A stretch of DNA of 64,000 nucleotides from Neokomagataea thailandica NBRC 106555 (GCF_001598495.1 NZ_BCZB01000001.1:186001-250000), one strand, 5' to 3'. Shown: positions 51,822 through 61,103, counted from the stretch's first letter. Numbers and translations are program-made. Notes: a model not told the origin generated them from the sequence alone.

Positions 51822-52646
51822 TTAGATGTCCCGCCAGCCGATTTGCTGGATTCCAGCATCGTTGAAAGCATTTTTGACATCGGCTGAGAGGAGTGCCGCT
51901 AGCTCTCCGGCTTGGTCATACCCTGGCATGAAGTAGGCCATTTGTTCATTTTGGGCGGTGGCCGGATGAAAATAAACTTCGCTGACACCTTTAGGTAGGG
52001 ATGGAATGAGTTTGGCAACGCGCTCAGGGGTCATTTTACCGGACCAGCGTAGGCCAAAGCATGAATCATTGGTTTTGAGGCCCGCATGGCGGATTTGAGA
52101 GCGGAGCAGTTGCGTCCAGTAACGTAAGGCGCGATCAGCCGTTTTTTCAGCTTCTCCGAAAGGGGCGGCGGGTTCCATCGGCGTACGAATGGCGGGAACG
52201 CCATGCTCGACACCAGATTCGATTAAAAAGCGCCCGACAGTAGGGTGGAGATGCATGTGCTTATGCGCATTGGCATGGTCAAGCTGTAGGCCCGTTTTAG
52301 CAAAAAGGCGGTATTGCGCTTCGATTTCGCGCCGTAGGGCACGGCGTTGGGCTGGACTGAAAAAGTAACCAATGCCAAGGGCAAGTTGGTCACGCCCGAA
52401 CCAGCCGGTAGTGTCTGTGATATCCGGGTCACGGAGAACCGATAACCCTTCAATCGTGACAGCATGAAGCCCAACGCGAAGATTGGGCATGGTCTTGGCC
52501 CGCCGCACGGCGTCTGCCGCGGCATCCCCTGCCACCATCAGGCTGGCGGTGGAGAGGATACCTTCTTTATGTGCCTGCTCAATGGCTTCGTTGACTTCGA
52601 TGCTGAGGCCGAAATCATCGGCAGAAACAATGGCGCGGCGGGTCAT
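51822..52646 (-). CDS. hpnK: Hopanoid biosynthesis deacetylase HpnK (ChbG-like)
   Basis: A 274-residue metal-dependent deacetylase of the ChbG/YdjC family. It begins RRAIVSADDFGLSIEVNEAI (the conserved DD pair) and includes LRVGLHAVTIEG and HANAHKHMHLHPTVG, whose histidines bind the metal. It acts on the hopanoid glucosaminyl intermediate made by HpnI, removing the acetyl group before HpnJ remodelling to the cyclitol ether; this role is established for the family. It lies 12 bases after the hpnJ stop, so it is the last gene of the hpnM-I-J-K operon. Confidence 0.92.
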   Translation of the reverse strand: MTRRAIVSADDFGLSIEVNEAIEQAHKEGILSTASLMVAGDAAADAVRRAKTMPNLRVGLHAVTIEGLSVLRDPDITDTTGWFGRDQLALGIGYFFSPAQRRALRREIEAQYRLFAKTGLQLDHANAHKHMHLHPTVGRFLIESGVEHGVPAIRTPMEPAAPFGEAEKTADRALRYWTQLLRSQIRHAGLKTNDSCFGLRWSGKMTPERVAKLIPSLPKGVSEVYFHPATAQNEQMAYFMPGYDQAGELAALLSADVKNAFNDAGIQQIGWRDI

Positions 52647-52658
52647 AGGTTTTGGTCT

Positions 52659-54083
52659 TTATGCGGCGTTACGGTCTTTAAGGAACTGGAAGAACTCCAC
52701 ACCTTCGCGCAAGCGGCGCTTCATCATCTGTGGTGAACGGAGCATTTCATTGAGGATGGACGCGATCTTGGAGCCACGGAAGTAGAACTTGCGGTAGAAT
52801 TCTTCAACGCTTTCGAAGATTTCTGTGTGAGACAGATGATCATAGTGCAACGGTGCAATTTGCACGCCGTTATCATCAATCAGCTCAGCTTCTTCAACGT
52901 TCAGCCAGCCATTCTCTGTTGCTTGCTTGTGCAAGAACGTGCCGGGATAGGGGGCTGCGAGAGAAACTTGCAGGGTATGCGGATTGATTTCTTTGGCGAA
53001 TTCAATCGTCTCCTGAATGGTTTCTTTTGTTTCACCCGGCAAGCCGACGATGAAGGTGCCGTGAATTTTGATGCCCAGCTTATGGCAGTTCTTGGTGAAC
53101 TCCTTAGCGGTTTCAACGCGCATACCCTTCTTGATGTTGTGAAGGATTTGCTGGTTGCCGCTTTCATATCCGACGAGCAGTAGGCGTAGTCCGTTCTCTT
53201 TCAGGATTTTCAGCGTGTCGTAAGGCACGTTTGCTTTGGCGTTGCAGGACCATGTGACGCCGAGCTTACCCATTTCGCGGGCAATGGCTTCTGCGCGTGG
53301 CAGGTCATCGGTGAAGGTATCATCATCAAACATGAACTCCTTCACGTCTGGGAAGTATTGCTTTGCCAAGCGAACTTCTGCGGCCACGTGTTCGGGGCTA
53401 CGTGTACGGTAGCGGTGACCACCGACGGTTTGTGGCCATAGGCAGAACGTGCAGCGAGACTTACAGCCGCGCCCGGTATAGATCGAAATATACGGGTGCT
53501 TCAGATAGCCGATGAAGTAGTCTTTGTAGTTCAGATCCCGCTTATAGACTTCCGTAACGAACGGAAGGCTGTCCATGTCTTCAATCATGGCGCGGTCTTT
53601 ATTGGCGATGATCTCACCTTCAGGCGTACGCCATGTGATGCCATCTACTTCCGCGAGTGGCTTACCTTCAGCGATTTCTTTGATCGTGAAGTCGAACTCG
53701 TTGCGGGCGACGAAGTCGATCGGGCCGCCTTGTTCCATGCTCTCTTGTGGTTGCACAGCAACCTTTGCGCCCACCATGCCGATCATCAGCTTAGGGTTAG
53801 TGTCTTTCAGCATCTGCGCCACGCGCACGTCAGACGCGAAGGATGGCGTGGATGTATGGATGATCACCAGGTCGCGGTTTTTGACGTCTTCAAGAATGGG
53901 CTCCATGCCCATTTTTGCGGGGGGGGCGTCGATCAGGCGTGAGCCGGGGACTAGTGCTGCAGGTTGGGCCAACCACGTTGGGAACCAGAAGGACTTAATC
54001 TCGCGCTTCGCCTGATAGCGTGAGCCAGCGCCGCCATCAAAACCGTCAAAGGAAGGGGGCTGGAGAAAGAGTGTTCTCATCAT
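52659..54083 (-). CDS. hpnJ: Hopanoid biosynthesis radical SAM protein HpnJ
   Basis: Performs the ring contraction of the N-acetylglucosaminyl side chain to the cyclitol ether of bacteriohopanetetrol. From the ATG at 54083 it has 474 residues. An N-terminal cobalamin-binding-like (B12) domain is followed by the radical SAM core with the cluster ligands in TGRGCKSRCTFCLWPQ (C-x3-C-x2-C), then SIYTGRG-type and GYESGNQQILHNIKKGMR segments, and C-terminally HGTFIVGLPGETKETIQE. This is the classical HpnJ layout. The frame opens at 54098. It follows hpnI with an 82-base gap. Confidence 0.95.
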   Translation of the reverse strand: MMRTLFLQPPSFDGFDGGAGSRYQAKREIKSFWFPTWLAQPAALVPGSRLIDAPPAKMGMEPILEDVKNRDLVIIHTSTPSFASDVRVAQMLKDTNPKLMIGMVGAKVAVQPQESMEQGGPIDFVARNEFDFTIKEIAEGKPLAEVDGITWRTPEGEIIANKDRAMIEDMDSLPFVTEVYKRDLNYKDYFIGYLKHPYISIYTGRGCKSRCTFCLWPQTVGGHRYRTRSPEHVAAEVRLAKQYFPDVKEFMFDDDTFTDDLPRAEAIAREMGKLGVTWSCNAKANVPYDTLKILKENGLRLLLVGYESGNQQILHNIKKGMRVETAKEFTKNCHKLGIKIHGTFIVGLPGETKETIQETIEFAKEINPHTLQVSLAAPYPGTFLHKQATENGWLNVEEAELIDDNGVQIAPLHYDHLSHTEIFESVEEFYRKFYFRGSKIASILNEMLRSPQMMKRRLREGVEFFQFLKDRNAA

Positions 54084-54165
54084 CGGCGAAGTCTCCAAAG
54101 GTAAAGGCGCTAACGGCTAGTACGTGGGGAGGAGTATGAATCCTCTGTGTATACTTGAAATGCCG

Positions 54166-55326
54166 TTAGTTGTCTGTCCGTTTTCGTTTTGCGATATGGA
54201 CCGTTCTTCCGCGCCATGCAACGCGTGAGCCGCGTGCACTTGCCAGCATGACGCCTGCGGAGAGCCAGTCCCGCAGGGGGAGAAGCGGTATAGACGTGGG
54301 AAGGGGGGTCTGAGTTGCGCGGTCTACGGTACGACTACCGATAGCGCGAATGCACCAACTCAGGAGAAATAAGAGCCATGTCCAGCGTGATTTAGGGTGG
54401 AACATGACGGCGGCTAGAGCCCAAAAGAGCGGTAGCTGGATGGATGAGAGGCCGTAACCAACGGGCTCTTCGTTCTTAACGGTGCGGCCCCAGCGTAACT
54501 CGTGCAGCAACAAATCACGCAAGGATGTTTCCGCTACGGTTGTGTGGGTCAGGGTCGGCGCAATGGTGATATCGTAGCCTTGTTTACGGATCAGCCGCCC
54601 GAGCTGAGCATCATCGGCAACGTGGTCAACCAAGGATTCGAGGCCGCCAATGGCGCTGAGCGTTTCACGGCGAAGTGCCATGGTTGCGCCAAGGCAGTCT
54701 TGGCGGCCAAGCAGGCGTGACATCATCACACCGGGTAAGAAATTGTGATTAATTTGGCAGGAGCCGATCTGTTGAACCACGGTTCCGTTGCCGGGACGAC
54801 CTGCGTAAAGAGTCGTGACCAAACCTGTCTGGGGGTTATCAAAAGAGGTCACGACGTGTTTGAGGTAGGTCGTGTCACAGTGAATATCGGAATCTGAGAT
54901 CACAATAATGTTATGACGGGCGTGCCCGTACATATTTATCAGATTACCGACTTTACGGTTCGGTCCATGTTCTGTGGCGTCAATGATGATGTCTACGGAG
55001 ACATGCGGGTATTGCGCACACAACGATTCGACGACAGGCCGTGCTGTGTCATTTTCAGAATGTAGACCGAAGACGATTTGAAAATGCGGGTAATCCTGCG
55101 TGAAGAGCGTTTCGAGCGCGCTGCGCAGCAGGGGTTCGTCTCCGTGCAAGGGTTTGAGGAGGGTGACCTCCGGCCAAGCACGTTGGTCACAGGAAACCTT
55201 CACCTGGCTATCTTTTTCGTGTTTGCGAAAACGATGCAGAAGTGTGGCGCCTATGAGTGCTTGAGCATTCCCAGCGAAGGAGATGGCCGAGCAAAAGACT
55301 GCTGCGAAGAAGGACGGTGCTAACAC
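54166..55326 (-). CDS. hpnI: Hopanoid biosynthesis glycosyltransferase HpnI
   Basis: A 386-residue GT2-family membrane-associated glycosyltransferase that adds N-acetylglucosamine to bacteriohopanetetrol. It starts with a GTG codon and a membrane helix (FFAAVFCSAISFAGNAQALIGA). The GT-A core includes WPEVTLLKPLHGDEPLLRSALE, the metal-binding ISDSDIHCDTTYL, LLGRQDCLGATMALRRETL and a late QLGRLIRKQGYDITIAPT (Q-x-x-R-W-like). C-terminal hydrophobic helices follow. It sits between hpnM and hpnJ, as expected for acetic acid bacteria. Confidence 0.93.
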   Translation of the reverse strand: MLAPSFFAAVFCSAISFAGNAQALIGATLLHRFRKHEKDSQVKVSCDQRAWPEVTLLKPLHGDEPLLRSALETLFTQDYPHFQIVFGLHSENDTARPVVESLCAQYPHVSVDIIIDATEHGPNRKVGNLINMYGHARHNIIVISDSDIHCDTTYLKHVVTSFDNPQTGLVTTLYAGRPGNGTVVQQIGSCQINHNFLPGVMMSRLLGRQDCLGATMALRRETLSAIGGLESLVDHVADDAQLGRLIRKQGYDITIAPTLTHTTVAETSLRDLLLHELRWGRTVKNEEPVGYGLSSIQLPLFWALAAVMFHPKSRWTWLLFLLSWCIRAIGSRTVDRATQTPLPTSIPLLPLRDWLSAGVMLASARGSRVAWRGRTVHIAKRKRTDN

Positions 55327-55388
55327 GGTATCGGTGTCAGGCAGCGTACGCGGAACAGGGGAAAGAAAACACGTTAGGAAAAATCCGT

Positions 55389-56048
55389 TTAGTCATGAAG
55401 GAAACGTGCGGTTTTACTGTCGAGTAAGTCTGCAAGAGCAGAGGCACCACCTTGGCTCAGTGTTGAGCTGAAATCGGCGCGTTGAGCTGCGACTTGGCTG
55501 ATATGTGCATCAAGCAGTACGTCCGTCGCGCGCCAGCCATTGGGGGTTTGTGTCATGACGTAATCAATGGGTGTAGGGGTATCGGTCCCGCCGCCAATGG
55601 TTGTGTCCACAATTTGCCCACCCGTTGGGCTGGGGCGCGTTTGTGGAAGCATGGTGAACACAGCGCCAGTACCGGGTTTGAAGGAGGATGCGTAGCGCGC
55701 AATGGTGAACTGCCGGAAAGATGAGAGCAGGCGCGCTTTGTCCGTATTGGACAAGCCTGCATAGCGGTATCCCACAGAGCGGCGGAGGATGGCTTCGAGA
55801 TCAAAGGCACGGTCAACCGCAGGCGATAAGAGAACCATGCGGCGTTGGGCCGTTGTTCCAGTACTTTGTGCCGCACGCAACGCGTCATAAAGACCACGAA
55901 TGGGTGATGAAACGGTGTCTATTGTCTGTGTTGCAGTCACGCTCTGTGCGTTTGCATGGGACATTGTACCCATGAGTGGCATAGTGCTGGTCACCAGCAA
56001 CGTACCGAGCAACAGGCGGGGCAAGCGACAGGAAATGGAAGGAATCAT
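55389..56048 (-). CDS. hpnM: Hopanoid-associated MlaC-like protein HpnM
   Basis: A 219-residue exported protein (ATG at 56048; the frame extends to 56099). A signal peptide with hydrophobic core LLLGTLLVTSTMPLMGTM ends near SHANA. The mature part resembles the MlaC/toluene-tolerance (Ttg2D) family: RAFDLEAILRRSVGYRYAGLS, LLSSFRQFTIARYASSF and PIDYVMTQTPNGWRATDVLLDA. In hopanoid operons HpnM is linked to lipid transport across the periplasm. It is the first gene of the hpnM-I-J-K unit and is divergent from hpnH. Confidence 0.92.
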   Translation of the reverse strand: MIPSISCRLPRLLLGTLLVTSTMPLMGTMSHANAQSVTATQTIDTVSSPIRGLYDALRAAQSTGTTAQRRMVLLSPAVDRAFDLEAILRRSVGYRYAGLSNTDKARLLSSFRQFTIARYASSFKPGTGAVFTMLPQTRPSPTGGQIVDTTIGGGTDTPTPIDYVMTQTPNGWRATDVLLDAHISQVAAQRADFSSTLSQGGASALADLLDSKTARFLHD

Positions 56049-56127
56049 GAAGAGTGCTTTCGTCCTCAACGGCGTATTTTGCAAGAGGTCGTGTGTCATA
56101 CGCCGAAAATCAACCCATAATTTTTGA

Positions 56128-56231
56128 GGCTATACCCCGTTGGTGCGGCAAAAATGTGATGAATTTGCCACAGGGACGGAAGGAATAGGGTTGACGAACA
56201 TTGAGAGGCATGAGGCTATCGGGGTATAGCC
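56128..56231. repeat. 12-base motif present in opposite orientation before hpnM and hpnH
   Basis: GGCTATACCCCG at 56128-56139 is the exact reverse complement of CGGGGTATAGCC at 56220-56231; 80 bases lie between the arms. Read in each gene's own direction, the same 12-mer lies about 80 bases before hpnM and about 197 bases before hpnH. It may be a shared operator, an extended -10-like element, or the base of a large loop. The second arm adjoins a possible promoter (TTGACG at 56191-56196, 17-base spacer, GGCTAT at 56214-56219). Confidence 0.55.
56191..56219 (+). promoter_or_regulatory. Possible sigma-70-type promoter of hpnH
   Basis: TTGACG at 56191-56196 and GGCTAT at 56214-56219 with a 17-base spacer form a near-consensus -35 and an imperfect -10. 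The start point would be near 56226, giving a leader of about 200 bases before the hpnH ATG at 56428. The pairing is only suggestive. Confidence 0.35.
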
Positions 56232-56427
56232 CGCAATTAAGGATTGCCGGGTGCTTTTGGGAACGCGCGTTTTTGCGTGAACTTTAGGAAAAAAGTATCT
56301 GCACGGTACACTTTTGCATAAAGCTGTAGCAGCAGGTACTTGTTACCCGTGTGATCGATGTCAAAGTAAGGCGCTAGAGTTTTTCACCTGAATGGGTGCC
56401 TCTGGTGTCCAGAATCTGAGGATTAGA

Positions 56428-57615
56428 ATGGCCGTACCCTTGATGCAGGCTGTCCGGGTCGGACGGTACGTTGTCAAACAGCACCTGATGGGTCGGAAGC
56501 GGTATCCGCTGGTGCTGATGCTTGAGCCGCTTTTTCGCTGTAACTTGGCCTGCGCGGGCTGCGGTAAGATTGATTACCCGGCGCAGATCTTGAACCAGCG
56601 CATGAGCTTGCAGGAATGTTTGGATGCGGATGCCGAAGCAGGCGCGCCCGTCATTGCTGTGGCGGGTGGTGAACCGTTGCTGCATAAAGACATGCCGCAG
56701 ATCATTAAGGGTCTGATTGCACGTAAGAAATACGTCTATCTGTGCACCAATGGTCTGTTGCTTGAGAAGAAGCTGGACGATTACGAGCCATCTCCTTTCT
56801 TCTCATGGGACATCCATCTGGATGGCGACAAACTGATGCATGATTCGTCTGTGTGTCAGGAAGGCGTGTTTGAACGTGCAACGGCGGCTATCCGTGCTGC
56901 AAAGGCTCGTGGTTTCCGTGTGTCCATCAACTGCACGTTGTTTGATGGTGCAATGCCTGAGCGTGTGGCTGCGTTCTTTGACGAAGTCATGGCGATGGGT
57001 GTTGATGGTATTATGACGGCACCGGGTTACGCTTATGAGCGTGCACCGGATCAGGAACACTTCCTGAATCGTCAGAAAACCAAGCAGTTGTTCCGTGATA
57101 TTTTCCGTCTGGGCAAGGGCAAGAAGTGGCGCTTTACGCAGTCACCTCTCTTCCTGAACTTCTTGGCGGGTAATGAAAATTACCATTGCACCCCATGGGG
57201 CAAGCCTCTGCGTACCGTCTTTGGCTGGCAGCGTCCGTGCTACCTTTTGGGTGAAGGCTATGCCAAGTCCTTTAAGGAATTGATGGAAGATACGGCGTGG
57301 GAGCAGTACGGTACGGGTGCGTATGAGAAATGCGCAGATTGTATGGTGCATTCAGGCTATGAATCCACGGCTGTAATGGATGCGGTGCGTCGCCCTTGGC
57401 ATATTGCGAAGGTTGCGCTGTTCGGTCCAGAAACTGAGAAGCCGATGGTGCCGGAAATTTCATTGGCGAACCAACGCTCTGCGGAATATGACTATGACGC
57501 ACAGGTTGCTCAGCAAATGGAACGCCTGACGACGAAGGGCAAGCCTGCTCGTGGCCCGCGCGTTCGTGTGAACGGACGTGTTGCGGATGCCGTAACGGCG
57601 AACGCGGCGGACTGA
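56428..57615 (+). CDS. hpnH: Hopanoid biosynthesis radical SAM protein HpnH
   Basis: Attaches adenosine to the hopene precursor to start side-chain extension (adenosylhopane formation). From the ATG at 56428 it has 395 residues. The radical SAM cluster is bound by the cysteines of EPLFRCNLACAGCGKID (C-x3-C-x2-C). AVAGGEPLLHKDMPQIIKGL and SWDIHLDGDKLMHD are further core blocks. C-terminal CADCMVHSGYESTAV supplies the SPASM-like cysteines. It is divergent from hpnM. A strong terminator follows. Confidence 0.96.
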   Translation: MAVPLMQAVRVGRYVVKQHLMGRKRYPLVLMLEPLFRCNLACAGCGKIDYPAQILNQRMSLQECLDADAEAGAPVIAVAGGEPLLHKDMPQIIKGLIARKKYVYLCTNGLLLEKKLDDYEPSPFFSWDIHLDGDKLMHDSSVCQEGVFERATAAIRAAKARGFRVSINCTLFDGAMPERVAAFFDEVMAMGVDGIMTAPGYAYERAPDQEHFLNRQKTKQLFRDIFRLGKGKKWRFTQSPLFLNFLAGNENYHCTPWGKPLRTVFGWQRPCYLLGEGYAKSFKELMEDTAWEQYGTGAYEKCADCMVHSGYESTAVMDAVRRPWHIAKVALFGPETEKPMVPEISLANQRSAEYDYDAQVAQQMERLTTKGKPARGPRVRVNGRVADAVTANAAD

Positions 57616-57640
57616 TTTCGTCACGCATTGTATGTTTCGG

Positions 57641-57675
57641 AAAAAGCCAGCTCTTCATAGGGCTGGCTTTTTTTA
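57641..57675 (+). terminator. Rho-independent terminator after hpnH
   Basis: AAAAAGCCAGC (57641-57651) pairs with GCTGGCTTTTT (57662-57672), with a 10-base loop and a seven-T run. Confidence 0.92.
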
Positions 57676-57824
57676 TGGTGCTACATTTGGAGTAAGTCTC
57701 TCTTTTGGGGTGGAGAATGTGAGAGACGTGGCGTATTTTTCACTGCGATGGACAGGGCTGCGGTAAAATTATGGTGTTTTGCGTCTGAACCTCTTATGCT
57801 TCTGAGCATGCTATCGGTTCGATT

Positions 57825-59117
57825 ATGCTGACCCCTATTCTGATTATTGGTTTGCTCATTCTCATCAACGCTGTGTTCGCGATGGGAGAATTGGCGCTTA
57901 TCTCTGCCAAAAGGCCACGGCTTGAAGTCTTGGCGCGGCAAGGGGTGAGTGGTGCGGCGGCAGCGTTGCGGCTGTCTGAAAATCCACATTCTTTTTTGCC
58001 GACGGTTCAGGTCGGTATGACGCTGGTTTCAATCTTGGAAGGCACCTTCGGCGGCAGTGAGATTGAAGCTGGGGTGCGTGATAAGATCGCGCTAGTACCG
58101 TTCCTTAGGCCTGCGGCGGAAGAGCTATCCACAGTTGTTGTGGTTGCGTTGATTACGTTTGCCATGCTGGTCTTTGGGGAGCTGGTCCCTAAGCAGATTG
58201 CCCTGCAAAAGCCAGAGCGGATTGCTGCGCGTTTGTCGTGGTTGTTGGTGGCGGTGGCACGTGTGGCGCAGCCTGTTGTGTGGTTGTTGAGCGGTGCATC
58301 GTCCTTGGTGTTGCGCCTGTTACGTGTTGGCTCCATGCCGCGTGAGGCCGTTACGGAAGAAGAGTTGCGCGCGGTTTTGGCAGAAAGTGCACGGGCCGGG
58401 GTGCTGGAGACAGATGAGCAGTTCATGATTGAACGCTTGCTTCGTCTGGCGGACCGTCCCGTGCGGGCGATTATGACCCCGCGTAATGAGCTTTTCTGGA
58501 TTGATCGAGACGCGGATGAAGAGACGCTTCTTCAGAAATTGCGTGCCTCACAACATGCGCGGATTGTGGTGTGTGAGGGGGATGTGGATCACCCTATTGG
58601 CGTTATTCTTGCCAAAGACATCATGGACCGTCTGCTTCAGAAAAAGCCTATTTCTGTTGATGCTGTGCTGAGAACGCCCCCCGTTATTCCCGATAGTTTA
58701 AGCGCGCAGGATATGATTGAGCGTATGCGTGGTGTGAACTTGGGCATTACTTTTGTCTTGGATGAATACGGCTCTTTCGAGGGTATCGTGACGGCATCTG
58801 ACGTTTTTGAGGCCATTGTTGGTGAAGAGGCTGTCGATGTTGGTCCTGCGGAGCTTCAAGCCACGCCGGGAGAAGAAGAGTACTTGTTTGATGGCTTTAT
58901 GCCCGCCGATGAACTGCGCGCACGACTGGACCTCGCCAATGTGCCGGGCGGTGGCAGCTATCATACGTTAGGCGGTATTTTGTTGGCCATGTTGCGCCGT
59001 GTTCCTGCAGTGGGGGACAAAGTGGCGTTTGAAGGTTGGTTGTTTGAAGTGCTCGAAATGGACCGCCGACGTGTTGCGAAAGTGAAAGTCAGTCGGCAGG
59101 TTCTCGCGCAAAATTAA
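57825..59117 (+). CDS. CNNM/CorC-family membrane protein with CBS domains
   Basis: A 430-residue protein of the HlyC/CorC (CNNM) group. The N-terminal DUF21 transmembrane domain (about 1-190; ILIIGLLILINAVFAMGELAL at the start) is followed by paired CBS domains (about 200-340; MTPRNELFWIDRDADEETLL and DVFEAIVGEE) and a C-terminal CorC_HlyC domain (about 340-425; DELRARLDLANVPGGG, then TLGGILLAMLRRVPAVGD). Family members are linked to magnesium or other cation transport and to membrane stress resistance. The 3' end is 3 bases from the convergent flagellar operon, so no terminator separates them. Confidence 0.92.
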   Translation: MLTPILIIGLLILINAVFAMGELALISAKRPRLEVLARQGVSGAAAALRLSENPHSFLPTVQVGMTLVSILEGTFGGSEIEAGVRDKIALVPFLRPAAEELSTVVVVALITFAMLVFGELVPKQIALQKPERIAARLSWLLVAVARVAQPVVWLLSGASSLVLRLLRVGSMPREAVTEEELRAVLAESARAGVLETDEQFMIERLLRLADRPVRAIMTPRNELFWIDRDADEETLLQKLRASQHARIVVCEGDVDHPIGVILAKDIMDRLLQKKPISVDAVLRTPPVIPDSLSAQDMIERMRGVNLGITFVLDEYGSFEGIVTASDVFEAIVGEEAVDVGPAELQATPGEEEYLFDGFMPADELRARLDLANVPGGGSYHTLGGILLAMLRRVPAVGDKVAFEGWLFEVLEMDRRRVAKVKVSRQVLAQN

Positions 59118-59120
59118 AAT

Positions 59121-59510
59121 TTAGGCGTTATTGATAAAGAACGGTATATGTGCGGCGGTGCTTGTGGATGTGTAACCGCCTTTTTGTCCGTAACTTTGGG
59201 GCTCAGCCTCTGGCGGTGGTGCGGTGAGTAGTTCGACCACGCGCTGTTGCGCTGAAATGGCGCGCTGCAACAAAACGGCATTACGTGCGGTGAGAGCAGA
59301 AAACTCTTCAATGAGAGGGTGGTGTTTGTTTTTTTGGGTGGCTGAAAGCGGGGGGGGAGTATTTTGTACGGCGGCGGCGAGCGCCTCTGTAGCGGCTTTC
59401 TTCTGGGGTAATAACGCCAATGCGTCAGGAATTTGAGCTGTTTCTAAGGCTCGATTCTCAGAGCGCAAAACCTCTAAAAGCGTGATGAGGCGGGATATGA
59501 CCGGGCTCAT
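59121..59510 (-). CDS. FlgN-like flagellar chaperone
   Basis: A 129-residue helical protein. The N-terminal half (VISRLITLLEVLRSENRALET, then LPQKKAATEALAAA) matches the pattern of FlgN-family export chaperones for hook-associated proteins. The C-terminal tail is Pro/Ser/Thr-rich. The assignment relies on size, helical pattern and the flgI-flgJ neighbours; sequence similarity in this family is low. Its start overlaps the flgJ-like stop by four bases (59507-59510). It is the last gene of the operon. Confidence 0.65.
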   Translation of the reverse strand: MSPVISRLITLLEVLRSENRALETAQIPDALALLPQKKAATEALAAAVQNTPPPLSATQKNKHHPLIEEFSALTARNAVLLQRAISAQQRVVELLTAPPPEAEPQSYGQKGGYTSTSTAAHIPFFINNA

Positions 59511-59803
59511 GCGTGCTCCTGCATGGTCAGCATTTGTTTTTGCAGGGCATCACTGAGGCCGATGCCGCCATTGTTTTCCATGTTATGAGAAATCTGCTCA
59601 ATCAGCATGGGTTTAAATTGCTTTTCACCGGCCCCTCCGGTGAACGGATTATCGGAAGAATCGTCACTTTCGAACATGGGCTGTAGCATTTGGTTAATGG
59701 TCATGGCTTCAAAGTCATGCGCGGCTTTTTCGGTTTTGTTCTGTTGGGTTTGGGGGGCTGCCTGTGGCTGGGTAGGGATGGTGAGGGGGGATGATACTAT
59801 CAT
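59507..59803 (-). CDS. FlgJ-like rod-binding protein without muramidase domain
   Basis: A 98-residue protein corresponding only to the N-terminal rod-binding domain of FlgJ: DFEAMTINQMLQPMF near the middle, then a polar glycine-rich linker, and FKPMLIEQISHNMENNGGIG followed by LSDALQKQML at the C-terminus. The E-A-x-x-x-x-x-x-L-P-x-F pattern and GIGLxDA motif are characteristic. The peptidoglycan-cleaving half is absent, as is usual in alphaproteobacteria. It overlaps flgI by four bases (59800-59803), which suggests coupled translation. Confidence 0.82.
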   Translation of the reverse strand: MIVSSPLTIPTQPQAAPQTQQNKTEKAAHDFEAMTINQMLQPMFESDDSSDNPFTGGAGEKQFKPMLIEQISHNMENNGGIGLSDALQKQMLTMQEHA

Positions 59804-60930
59804 CGAATTTCGAGCTCCGCTTGGAGGGCGCCGTCAGCTTTAATCGCTTGCAAAATGCTAATCAGATCACGTGGACCAACACCGAGGGCGTTTAAACCCG
59901 CGACGAGTTCGTGAAGGGTTGTGCCGCTTGGCATGGTGGTGAGGTGGTGATTATGCCCGGTATCGACGGAAAGATTTGTGCGTGGAACGACCGCCGTTTG
60001 GCCAGCACCGAAAGGTCCGGGCTGAGAGACGGCGGGATCTTCCGTGATTTGTACGGTCAAGTTGCCCTGTGCGATGGCAACGGTACTGATGCGGACATTC
60101 GCTCCCATAATGATGGTGCCGCTTGCTTCATCAATAAGCACTTTCGCGGGCGTATCCGGTGAGACGATTAAATCGCCAATGCGGGTGAGGGTCGAGATTG
60201 GGTCTGCGGTAGAGAGGTCAAGCATGATAGTGCGCGGGTCTTCTAGGGAGGCTATGGGGCCGAGCGTACGATTGATAACGGTTTTGATACGACTGGCCGT
60301 TGTGAGGTCTGGGTTGCGTAAGCTGAGATGCAGGTTTTGACGGCTTTTGAGGTTGAAGGAGACTTCCCGTTCGACAATGGCGCCATTGGCAATATGTCCA
60401 CTGGTGGGAACATTGCGTGTGAGGGATGCTGCTGCTCCGCGTGCGCTGAAGGCATTTGTCACCATGCTGCCCTGAGCCACGGCATAGACGTCACCATCGG
60501 CGGCCATGAGGGGGGTGACTAAAAGTGTCCCACCGGTGAGAGATGTTGCATCTCCGACGGCTGAGACTGTGATGTCGATATGGTTGCCGCTATGTACAAA
60601 TGGAGGAAGTTCTGCCGTGACCATGACGGCGGCAATATCATGGGTTTGAAGTAGTTGCTCTTGATCTCGGATATTAACGCCCAAGCGGTTCAGCATGGAA
60701 ATTAATGTTTCACGTGTAAAAATGGAATTGGTAAGGCGATCTCCGGTTCCATTTAAGCCAACAACAAGGCCGTAACCGATGAGCTGGTTACTTCTAACGC
60801 CTTCCATATCTGTAATATCTTTGATGCGGACACTGGTGGCGTGGCTTGGTAGGGGCAGTAGTGTAAAAAATATAAAAGTGATGAAGACGTTTTTTGCCGC
60901 TCTCAACATGTGCTGGAAGAGGTGCGCCAT
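59800..60930 (-). CDS. flgI: Flagellar P-ring protein FlgI
   Basis: Periplasmic P-ring subunit of the basal body. From the ATG at 60930 (AGGA about 12 bases upstream) it has 376 residues; an ATG at 60909 is an alternative. A signal peptide (NVFITFIFFTLLPLPSHA) precedes the mature start TSVRIKDITDMEGVRSNQLIGYG, a family hallmark. VVGLNGTGDRL, ELPPFVHSGNHIDITVSAVGDA and the C-terminal TTLHELVAGLNALGVGPRDL with ISILQAIKADGALQAELEI are diagnostic. It is the first gene of the flgI-flgJ-flgN unit. Confidence 0.97.
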   Translation of the reverse strand: MAHLFQHMLRAAKNVFITFIFFTLLPLPSHATSVRIKDITDMEGVRSNQLIGYGLVVGLNGTGDRLTNSIFTRETLISMLNRLGVNIRDQEQLLQTHDIAAVMVTAELPPFVHSGNHIDITVSAVGDATSLTGGTLLVTPLMAADGDVYAVAQGSMVTNAFSARGAAASLTRNVPTSGHIANGAIVEREVSFNLKSRQNLHLSLRNPDLTTASRIKTVINRTLGPIASLEDPRTIMLDLSTADPISTLTRIGDLIVSPDTPAKVLIDEASGTIIMGANVRISTVAIAQGNLTVQITEDPAVSQPGPFGAGQTAVVPRTNLSVDTGHNHHLTTMPSGTTLHELVAGLNALGVGPRDLISILQAIKADGALQAELEIR

Positions 60931-61103
60931 GATAAAGTGATGTCCTGACAGAAAATGAAGGCCACGGTCAGGCATAAATCTGGGGGGGATAGGTAAATAA
61001 ATTGCTAATTGAGGGGTGATTTTATCTGTTTTTGTCTTTTGAGATGGCTTGGCGAATGCTCTTCGTGTGGTTATAAGCCGCTCGAGGTCACTGCGGAGTG
61101 ACT

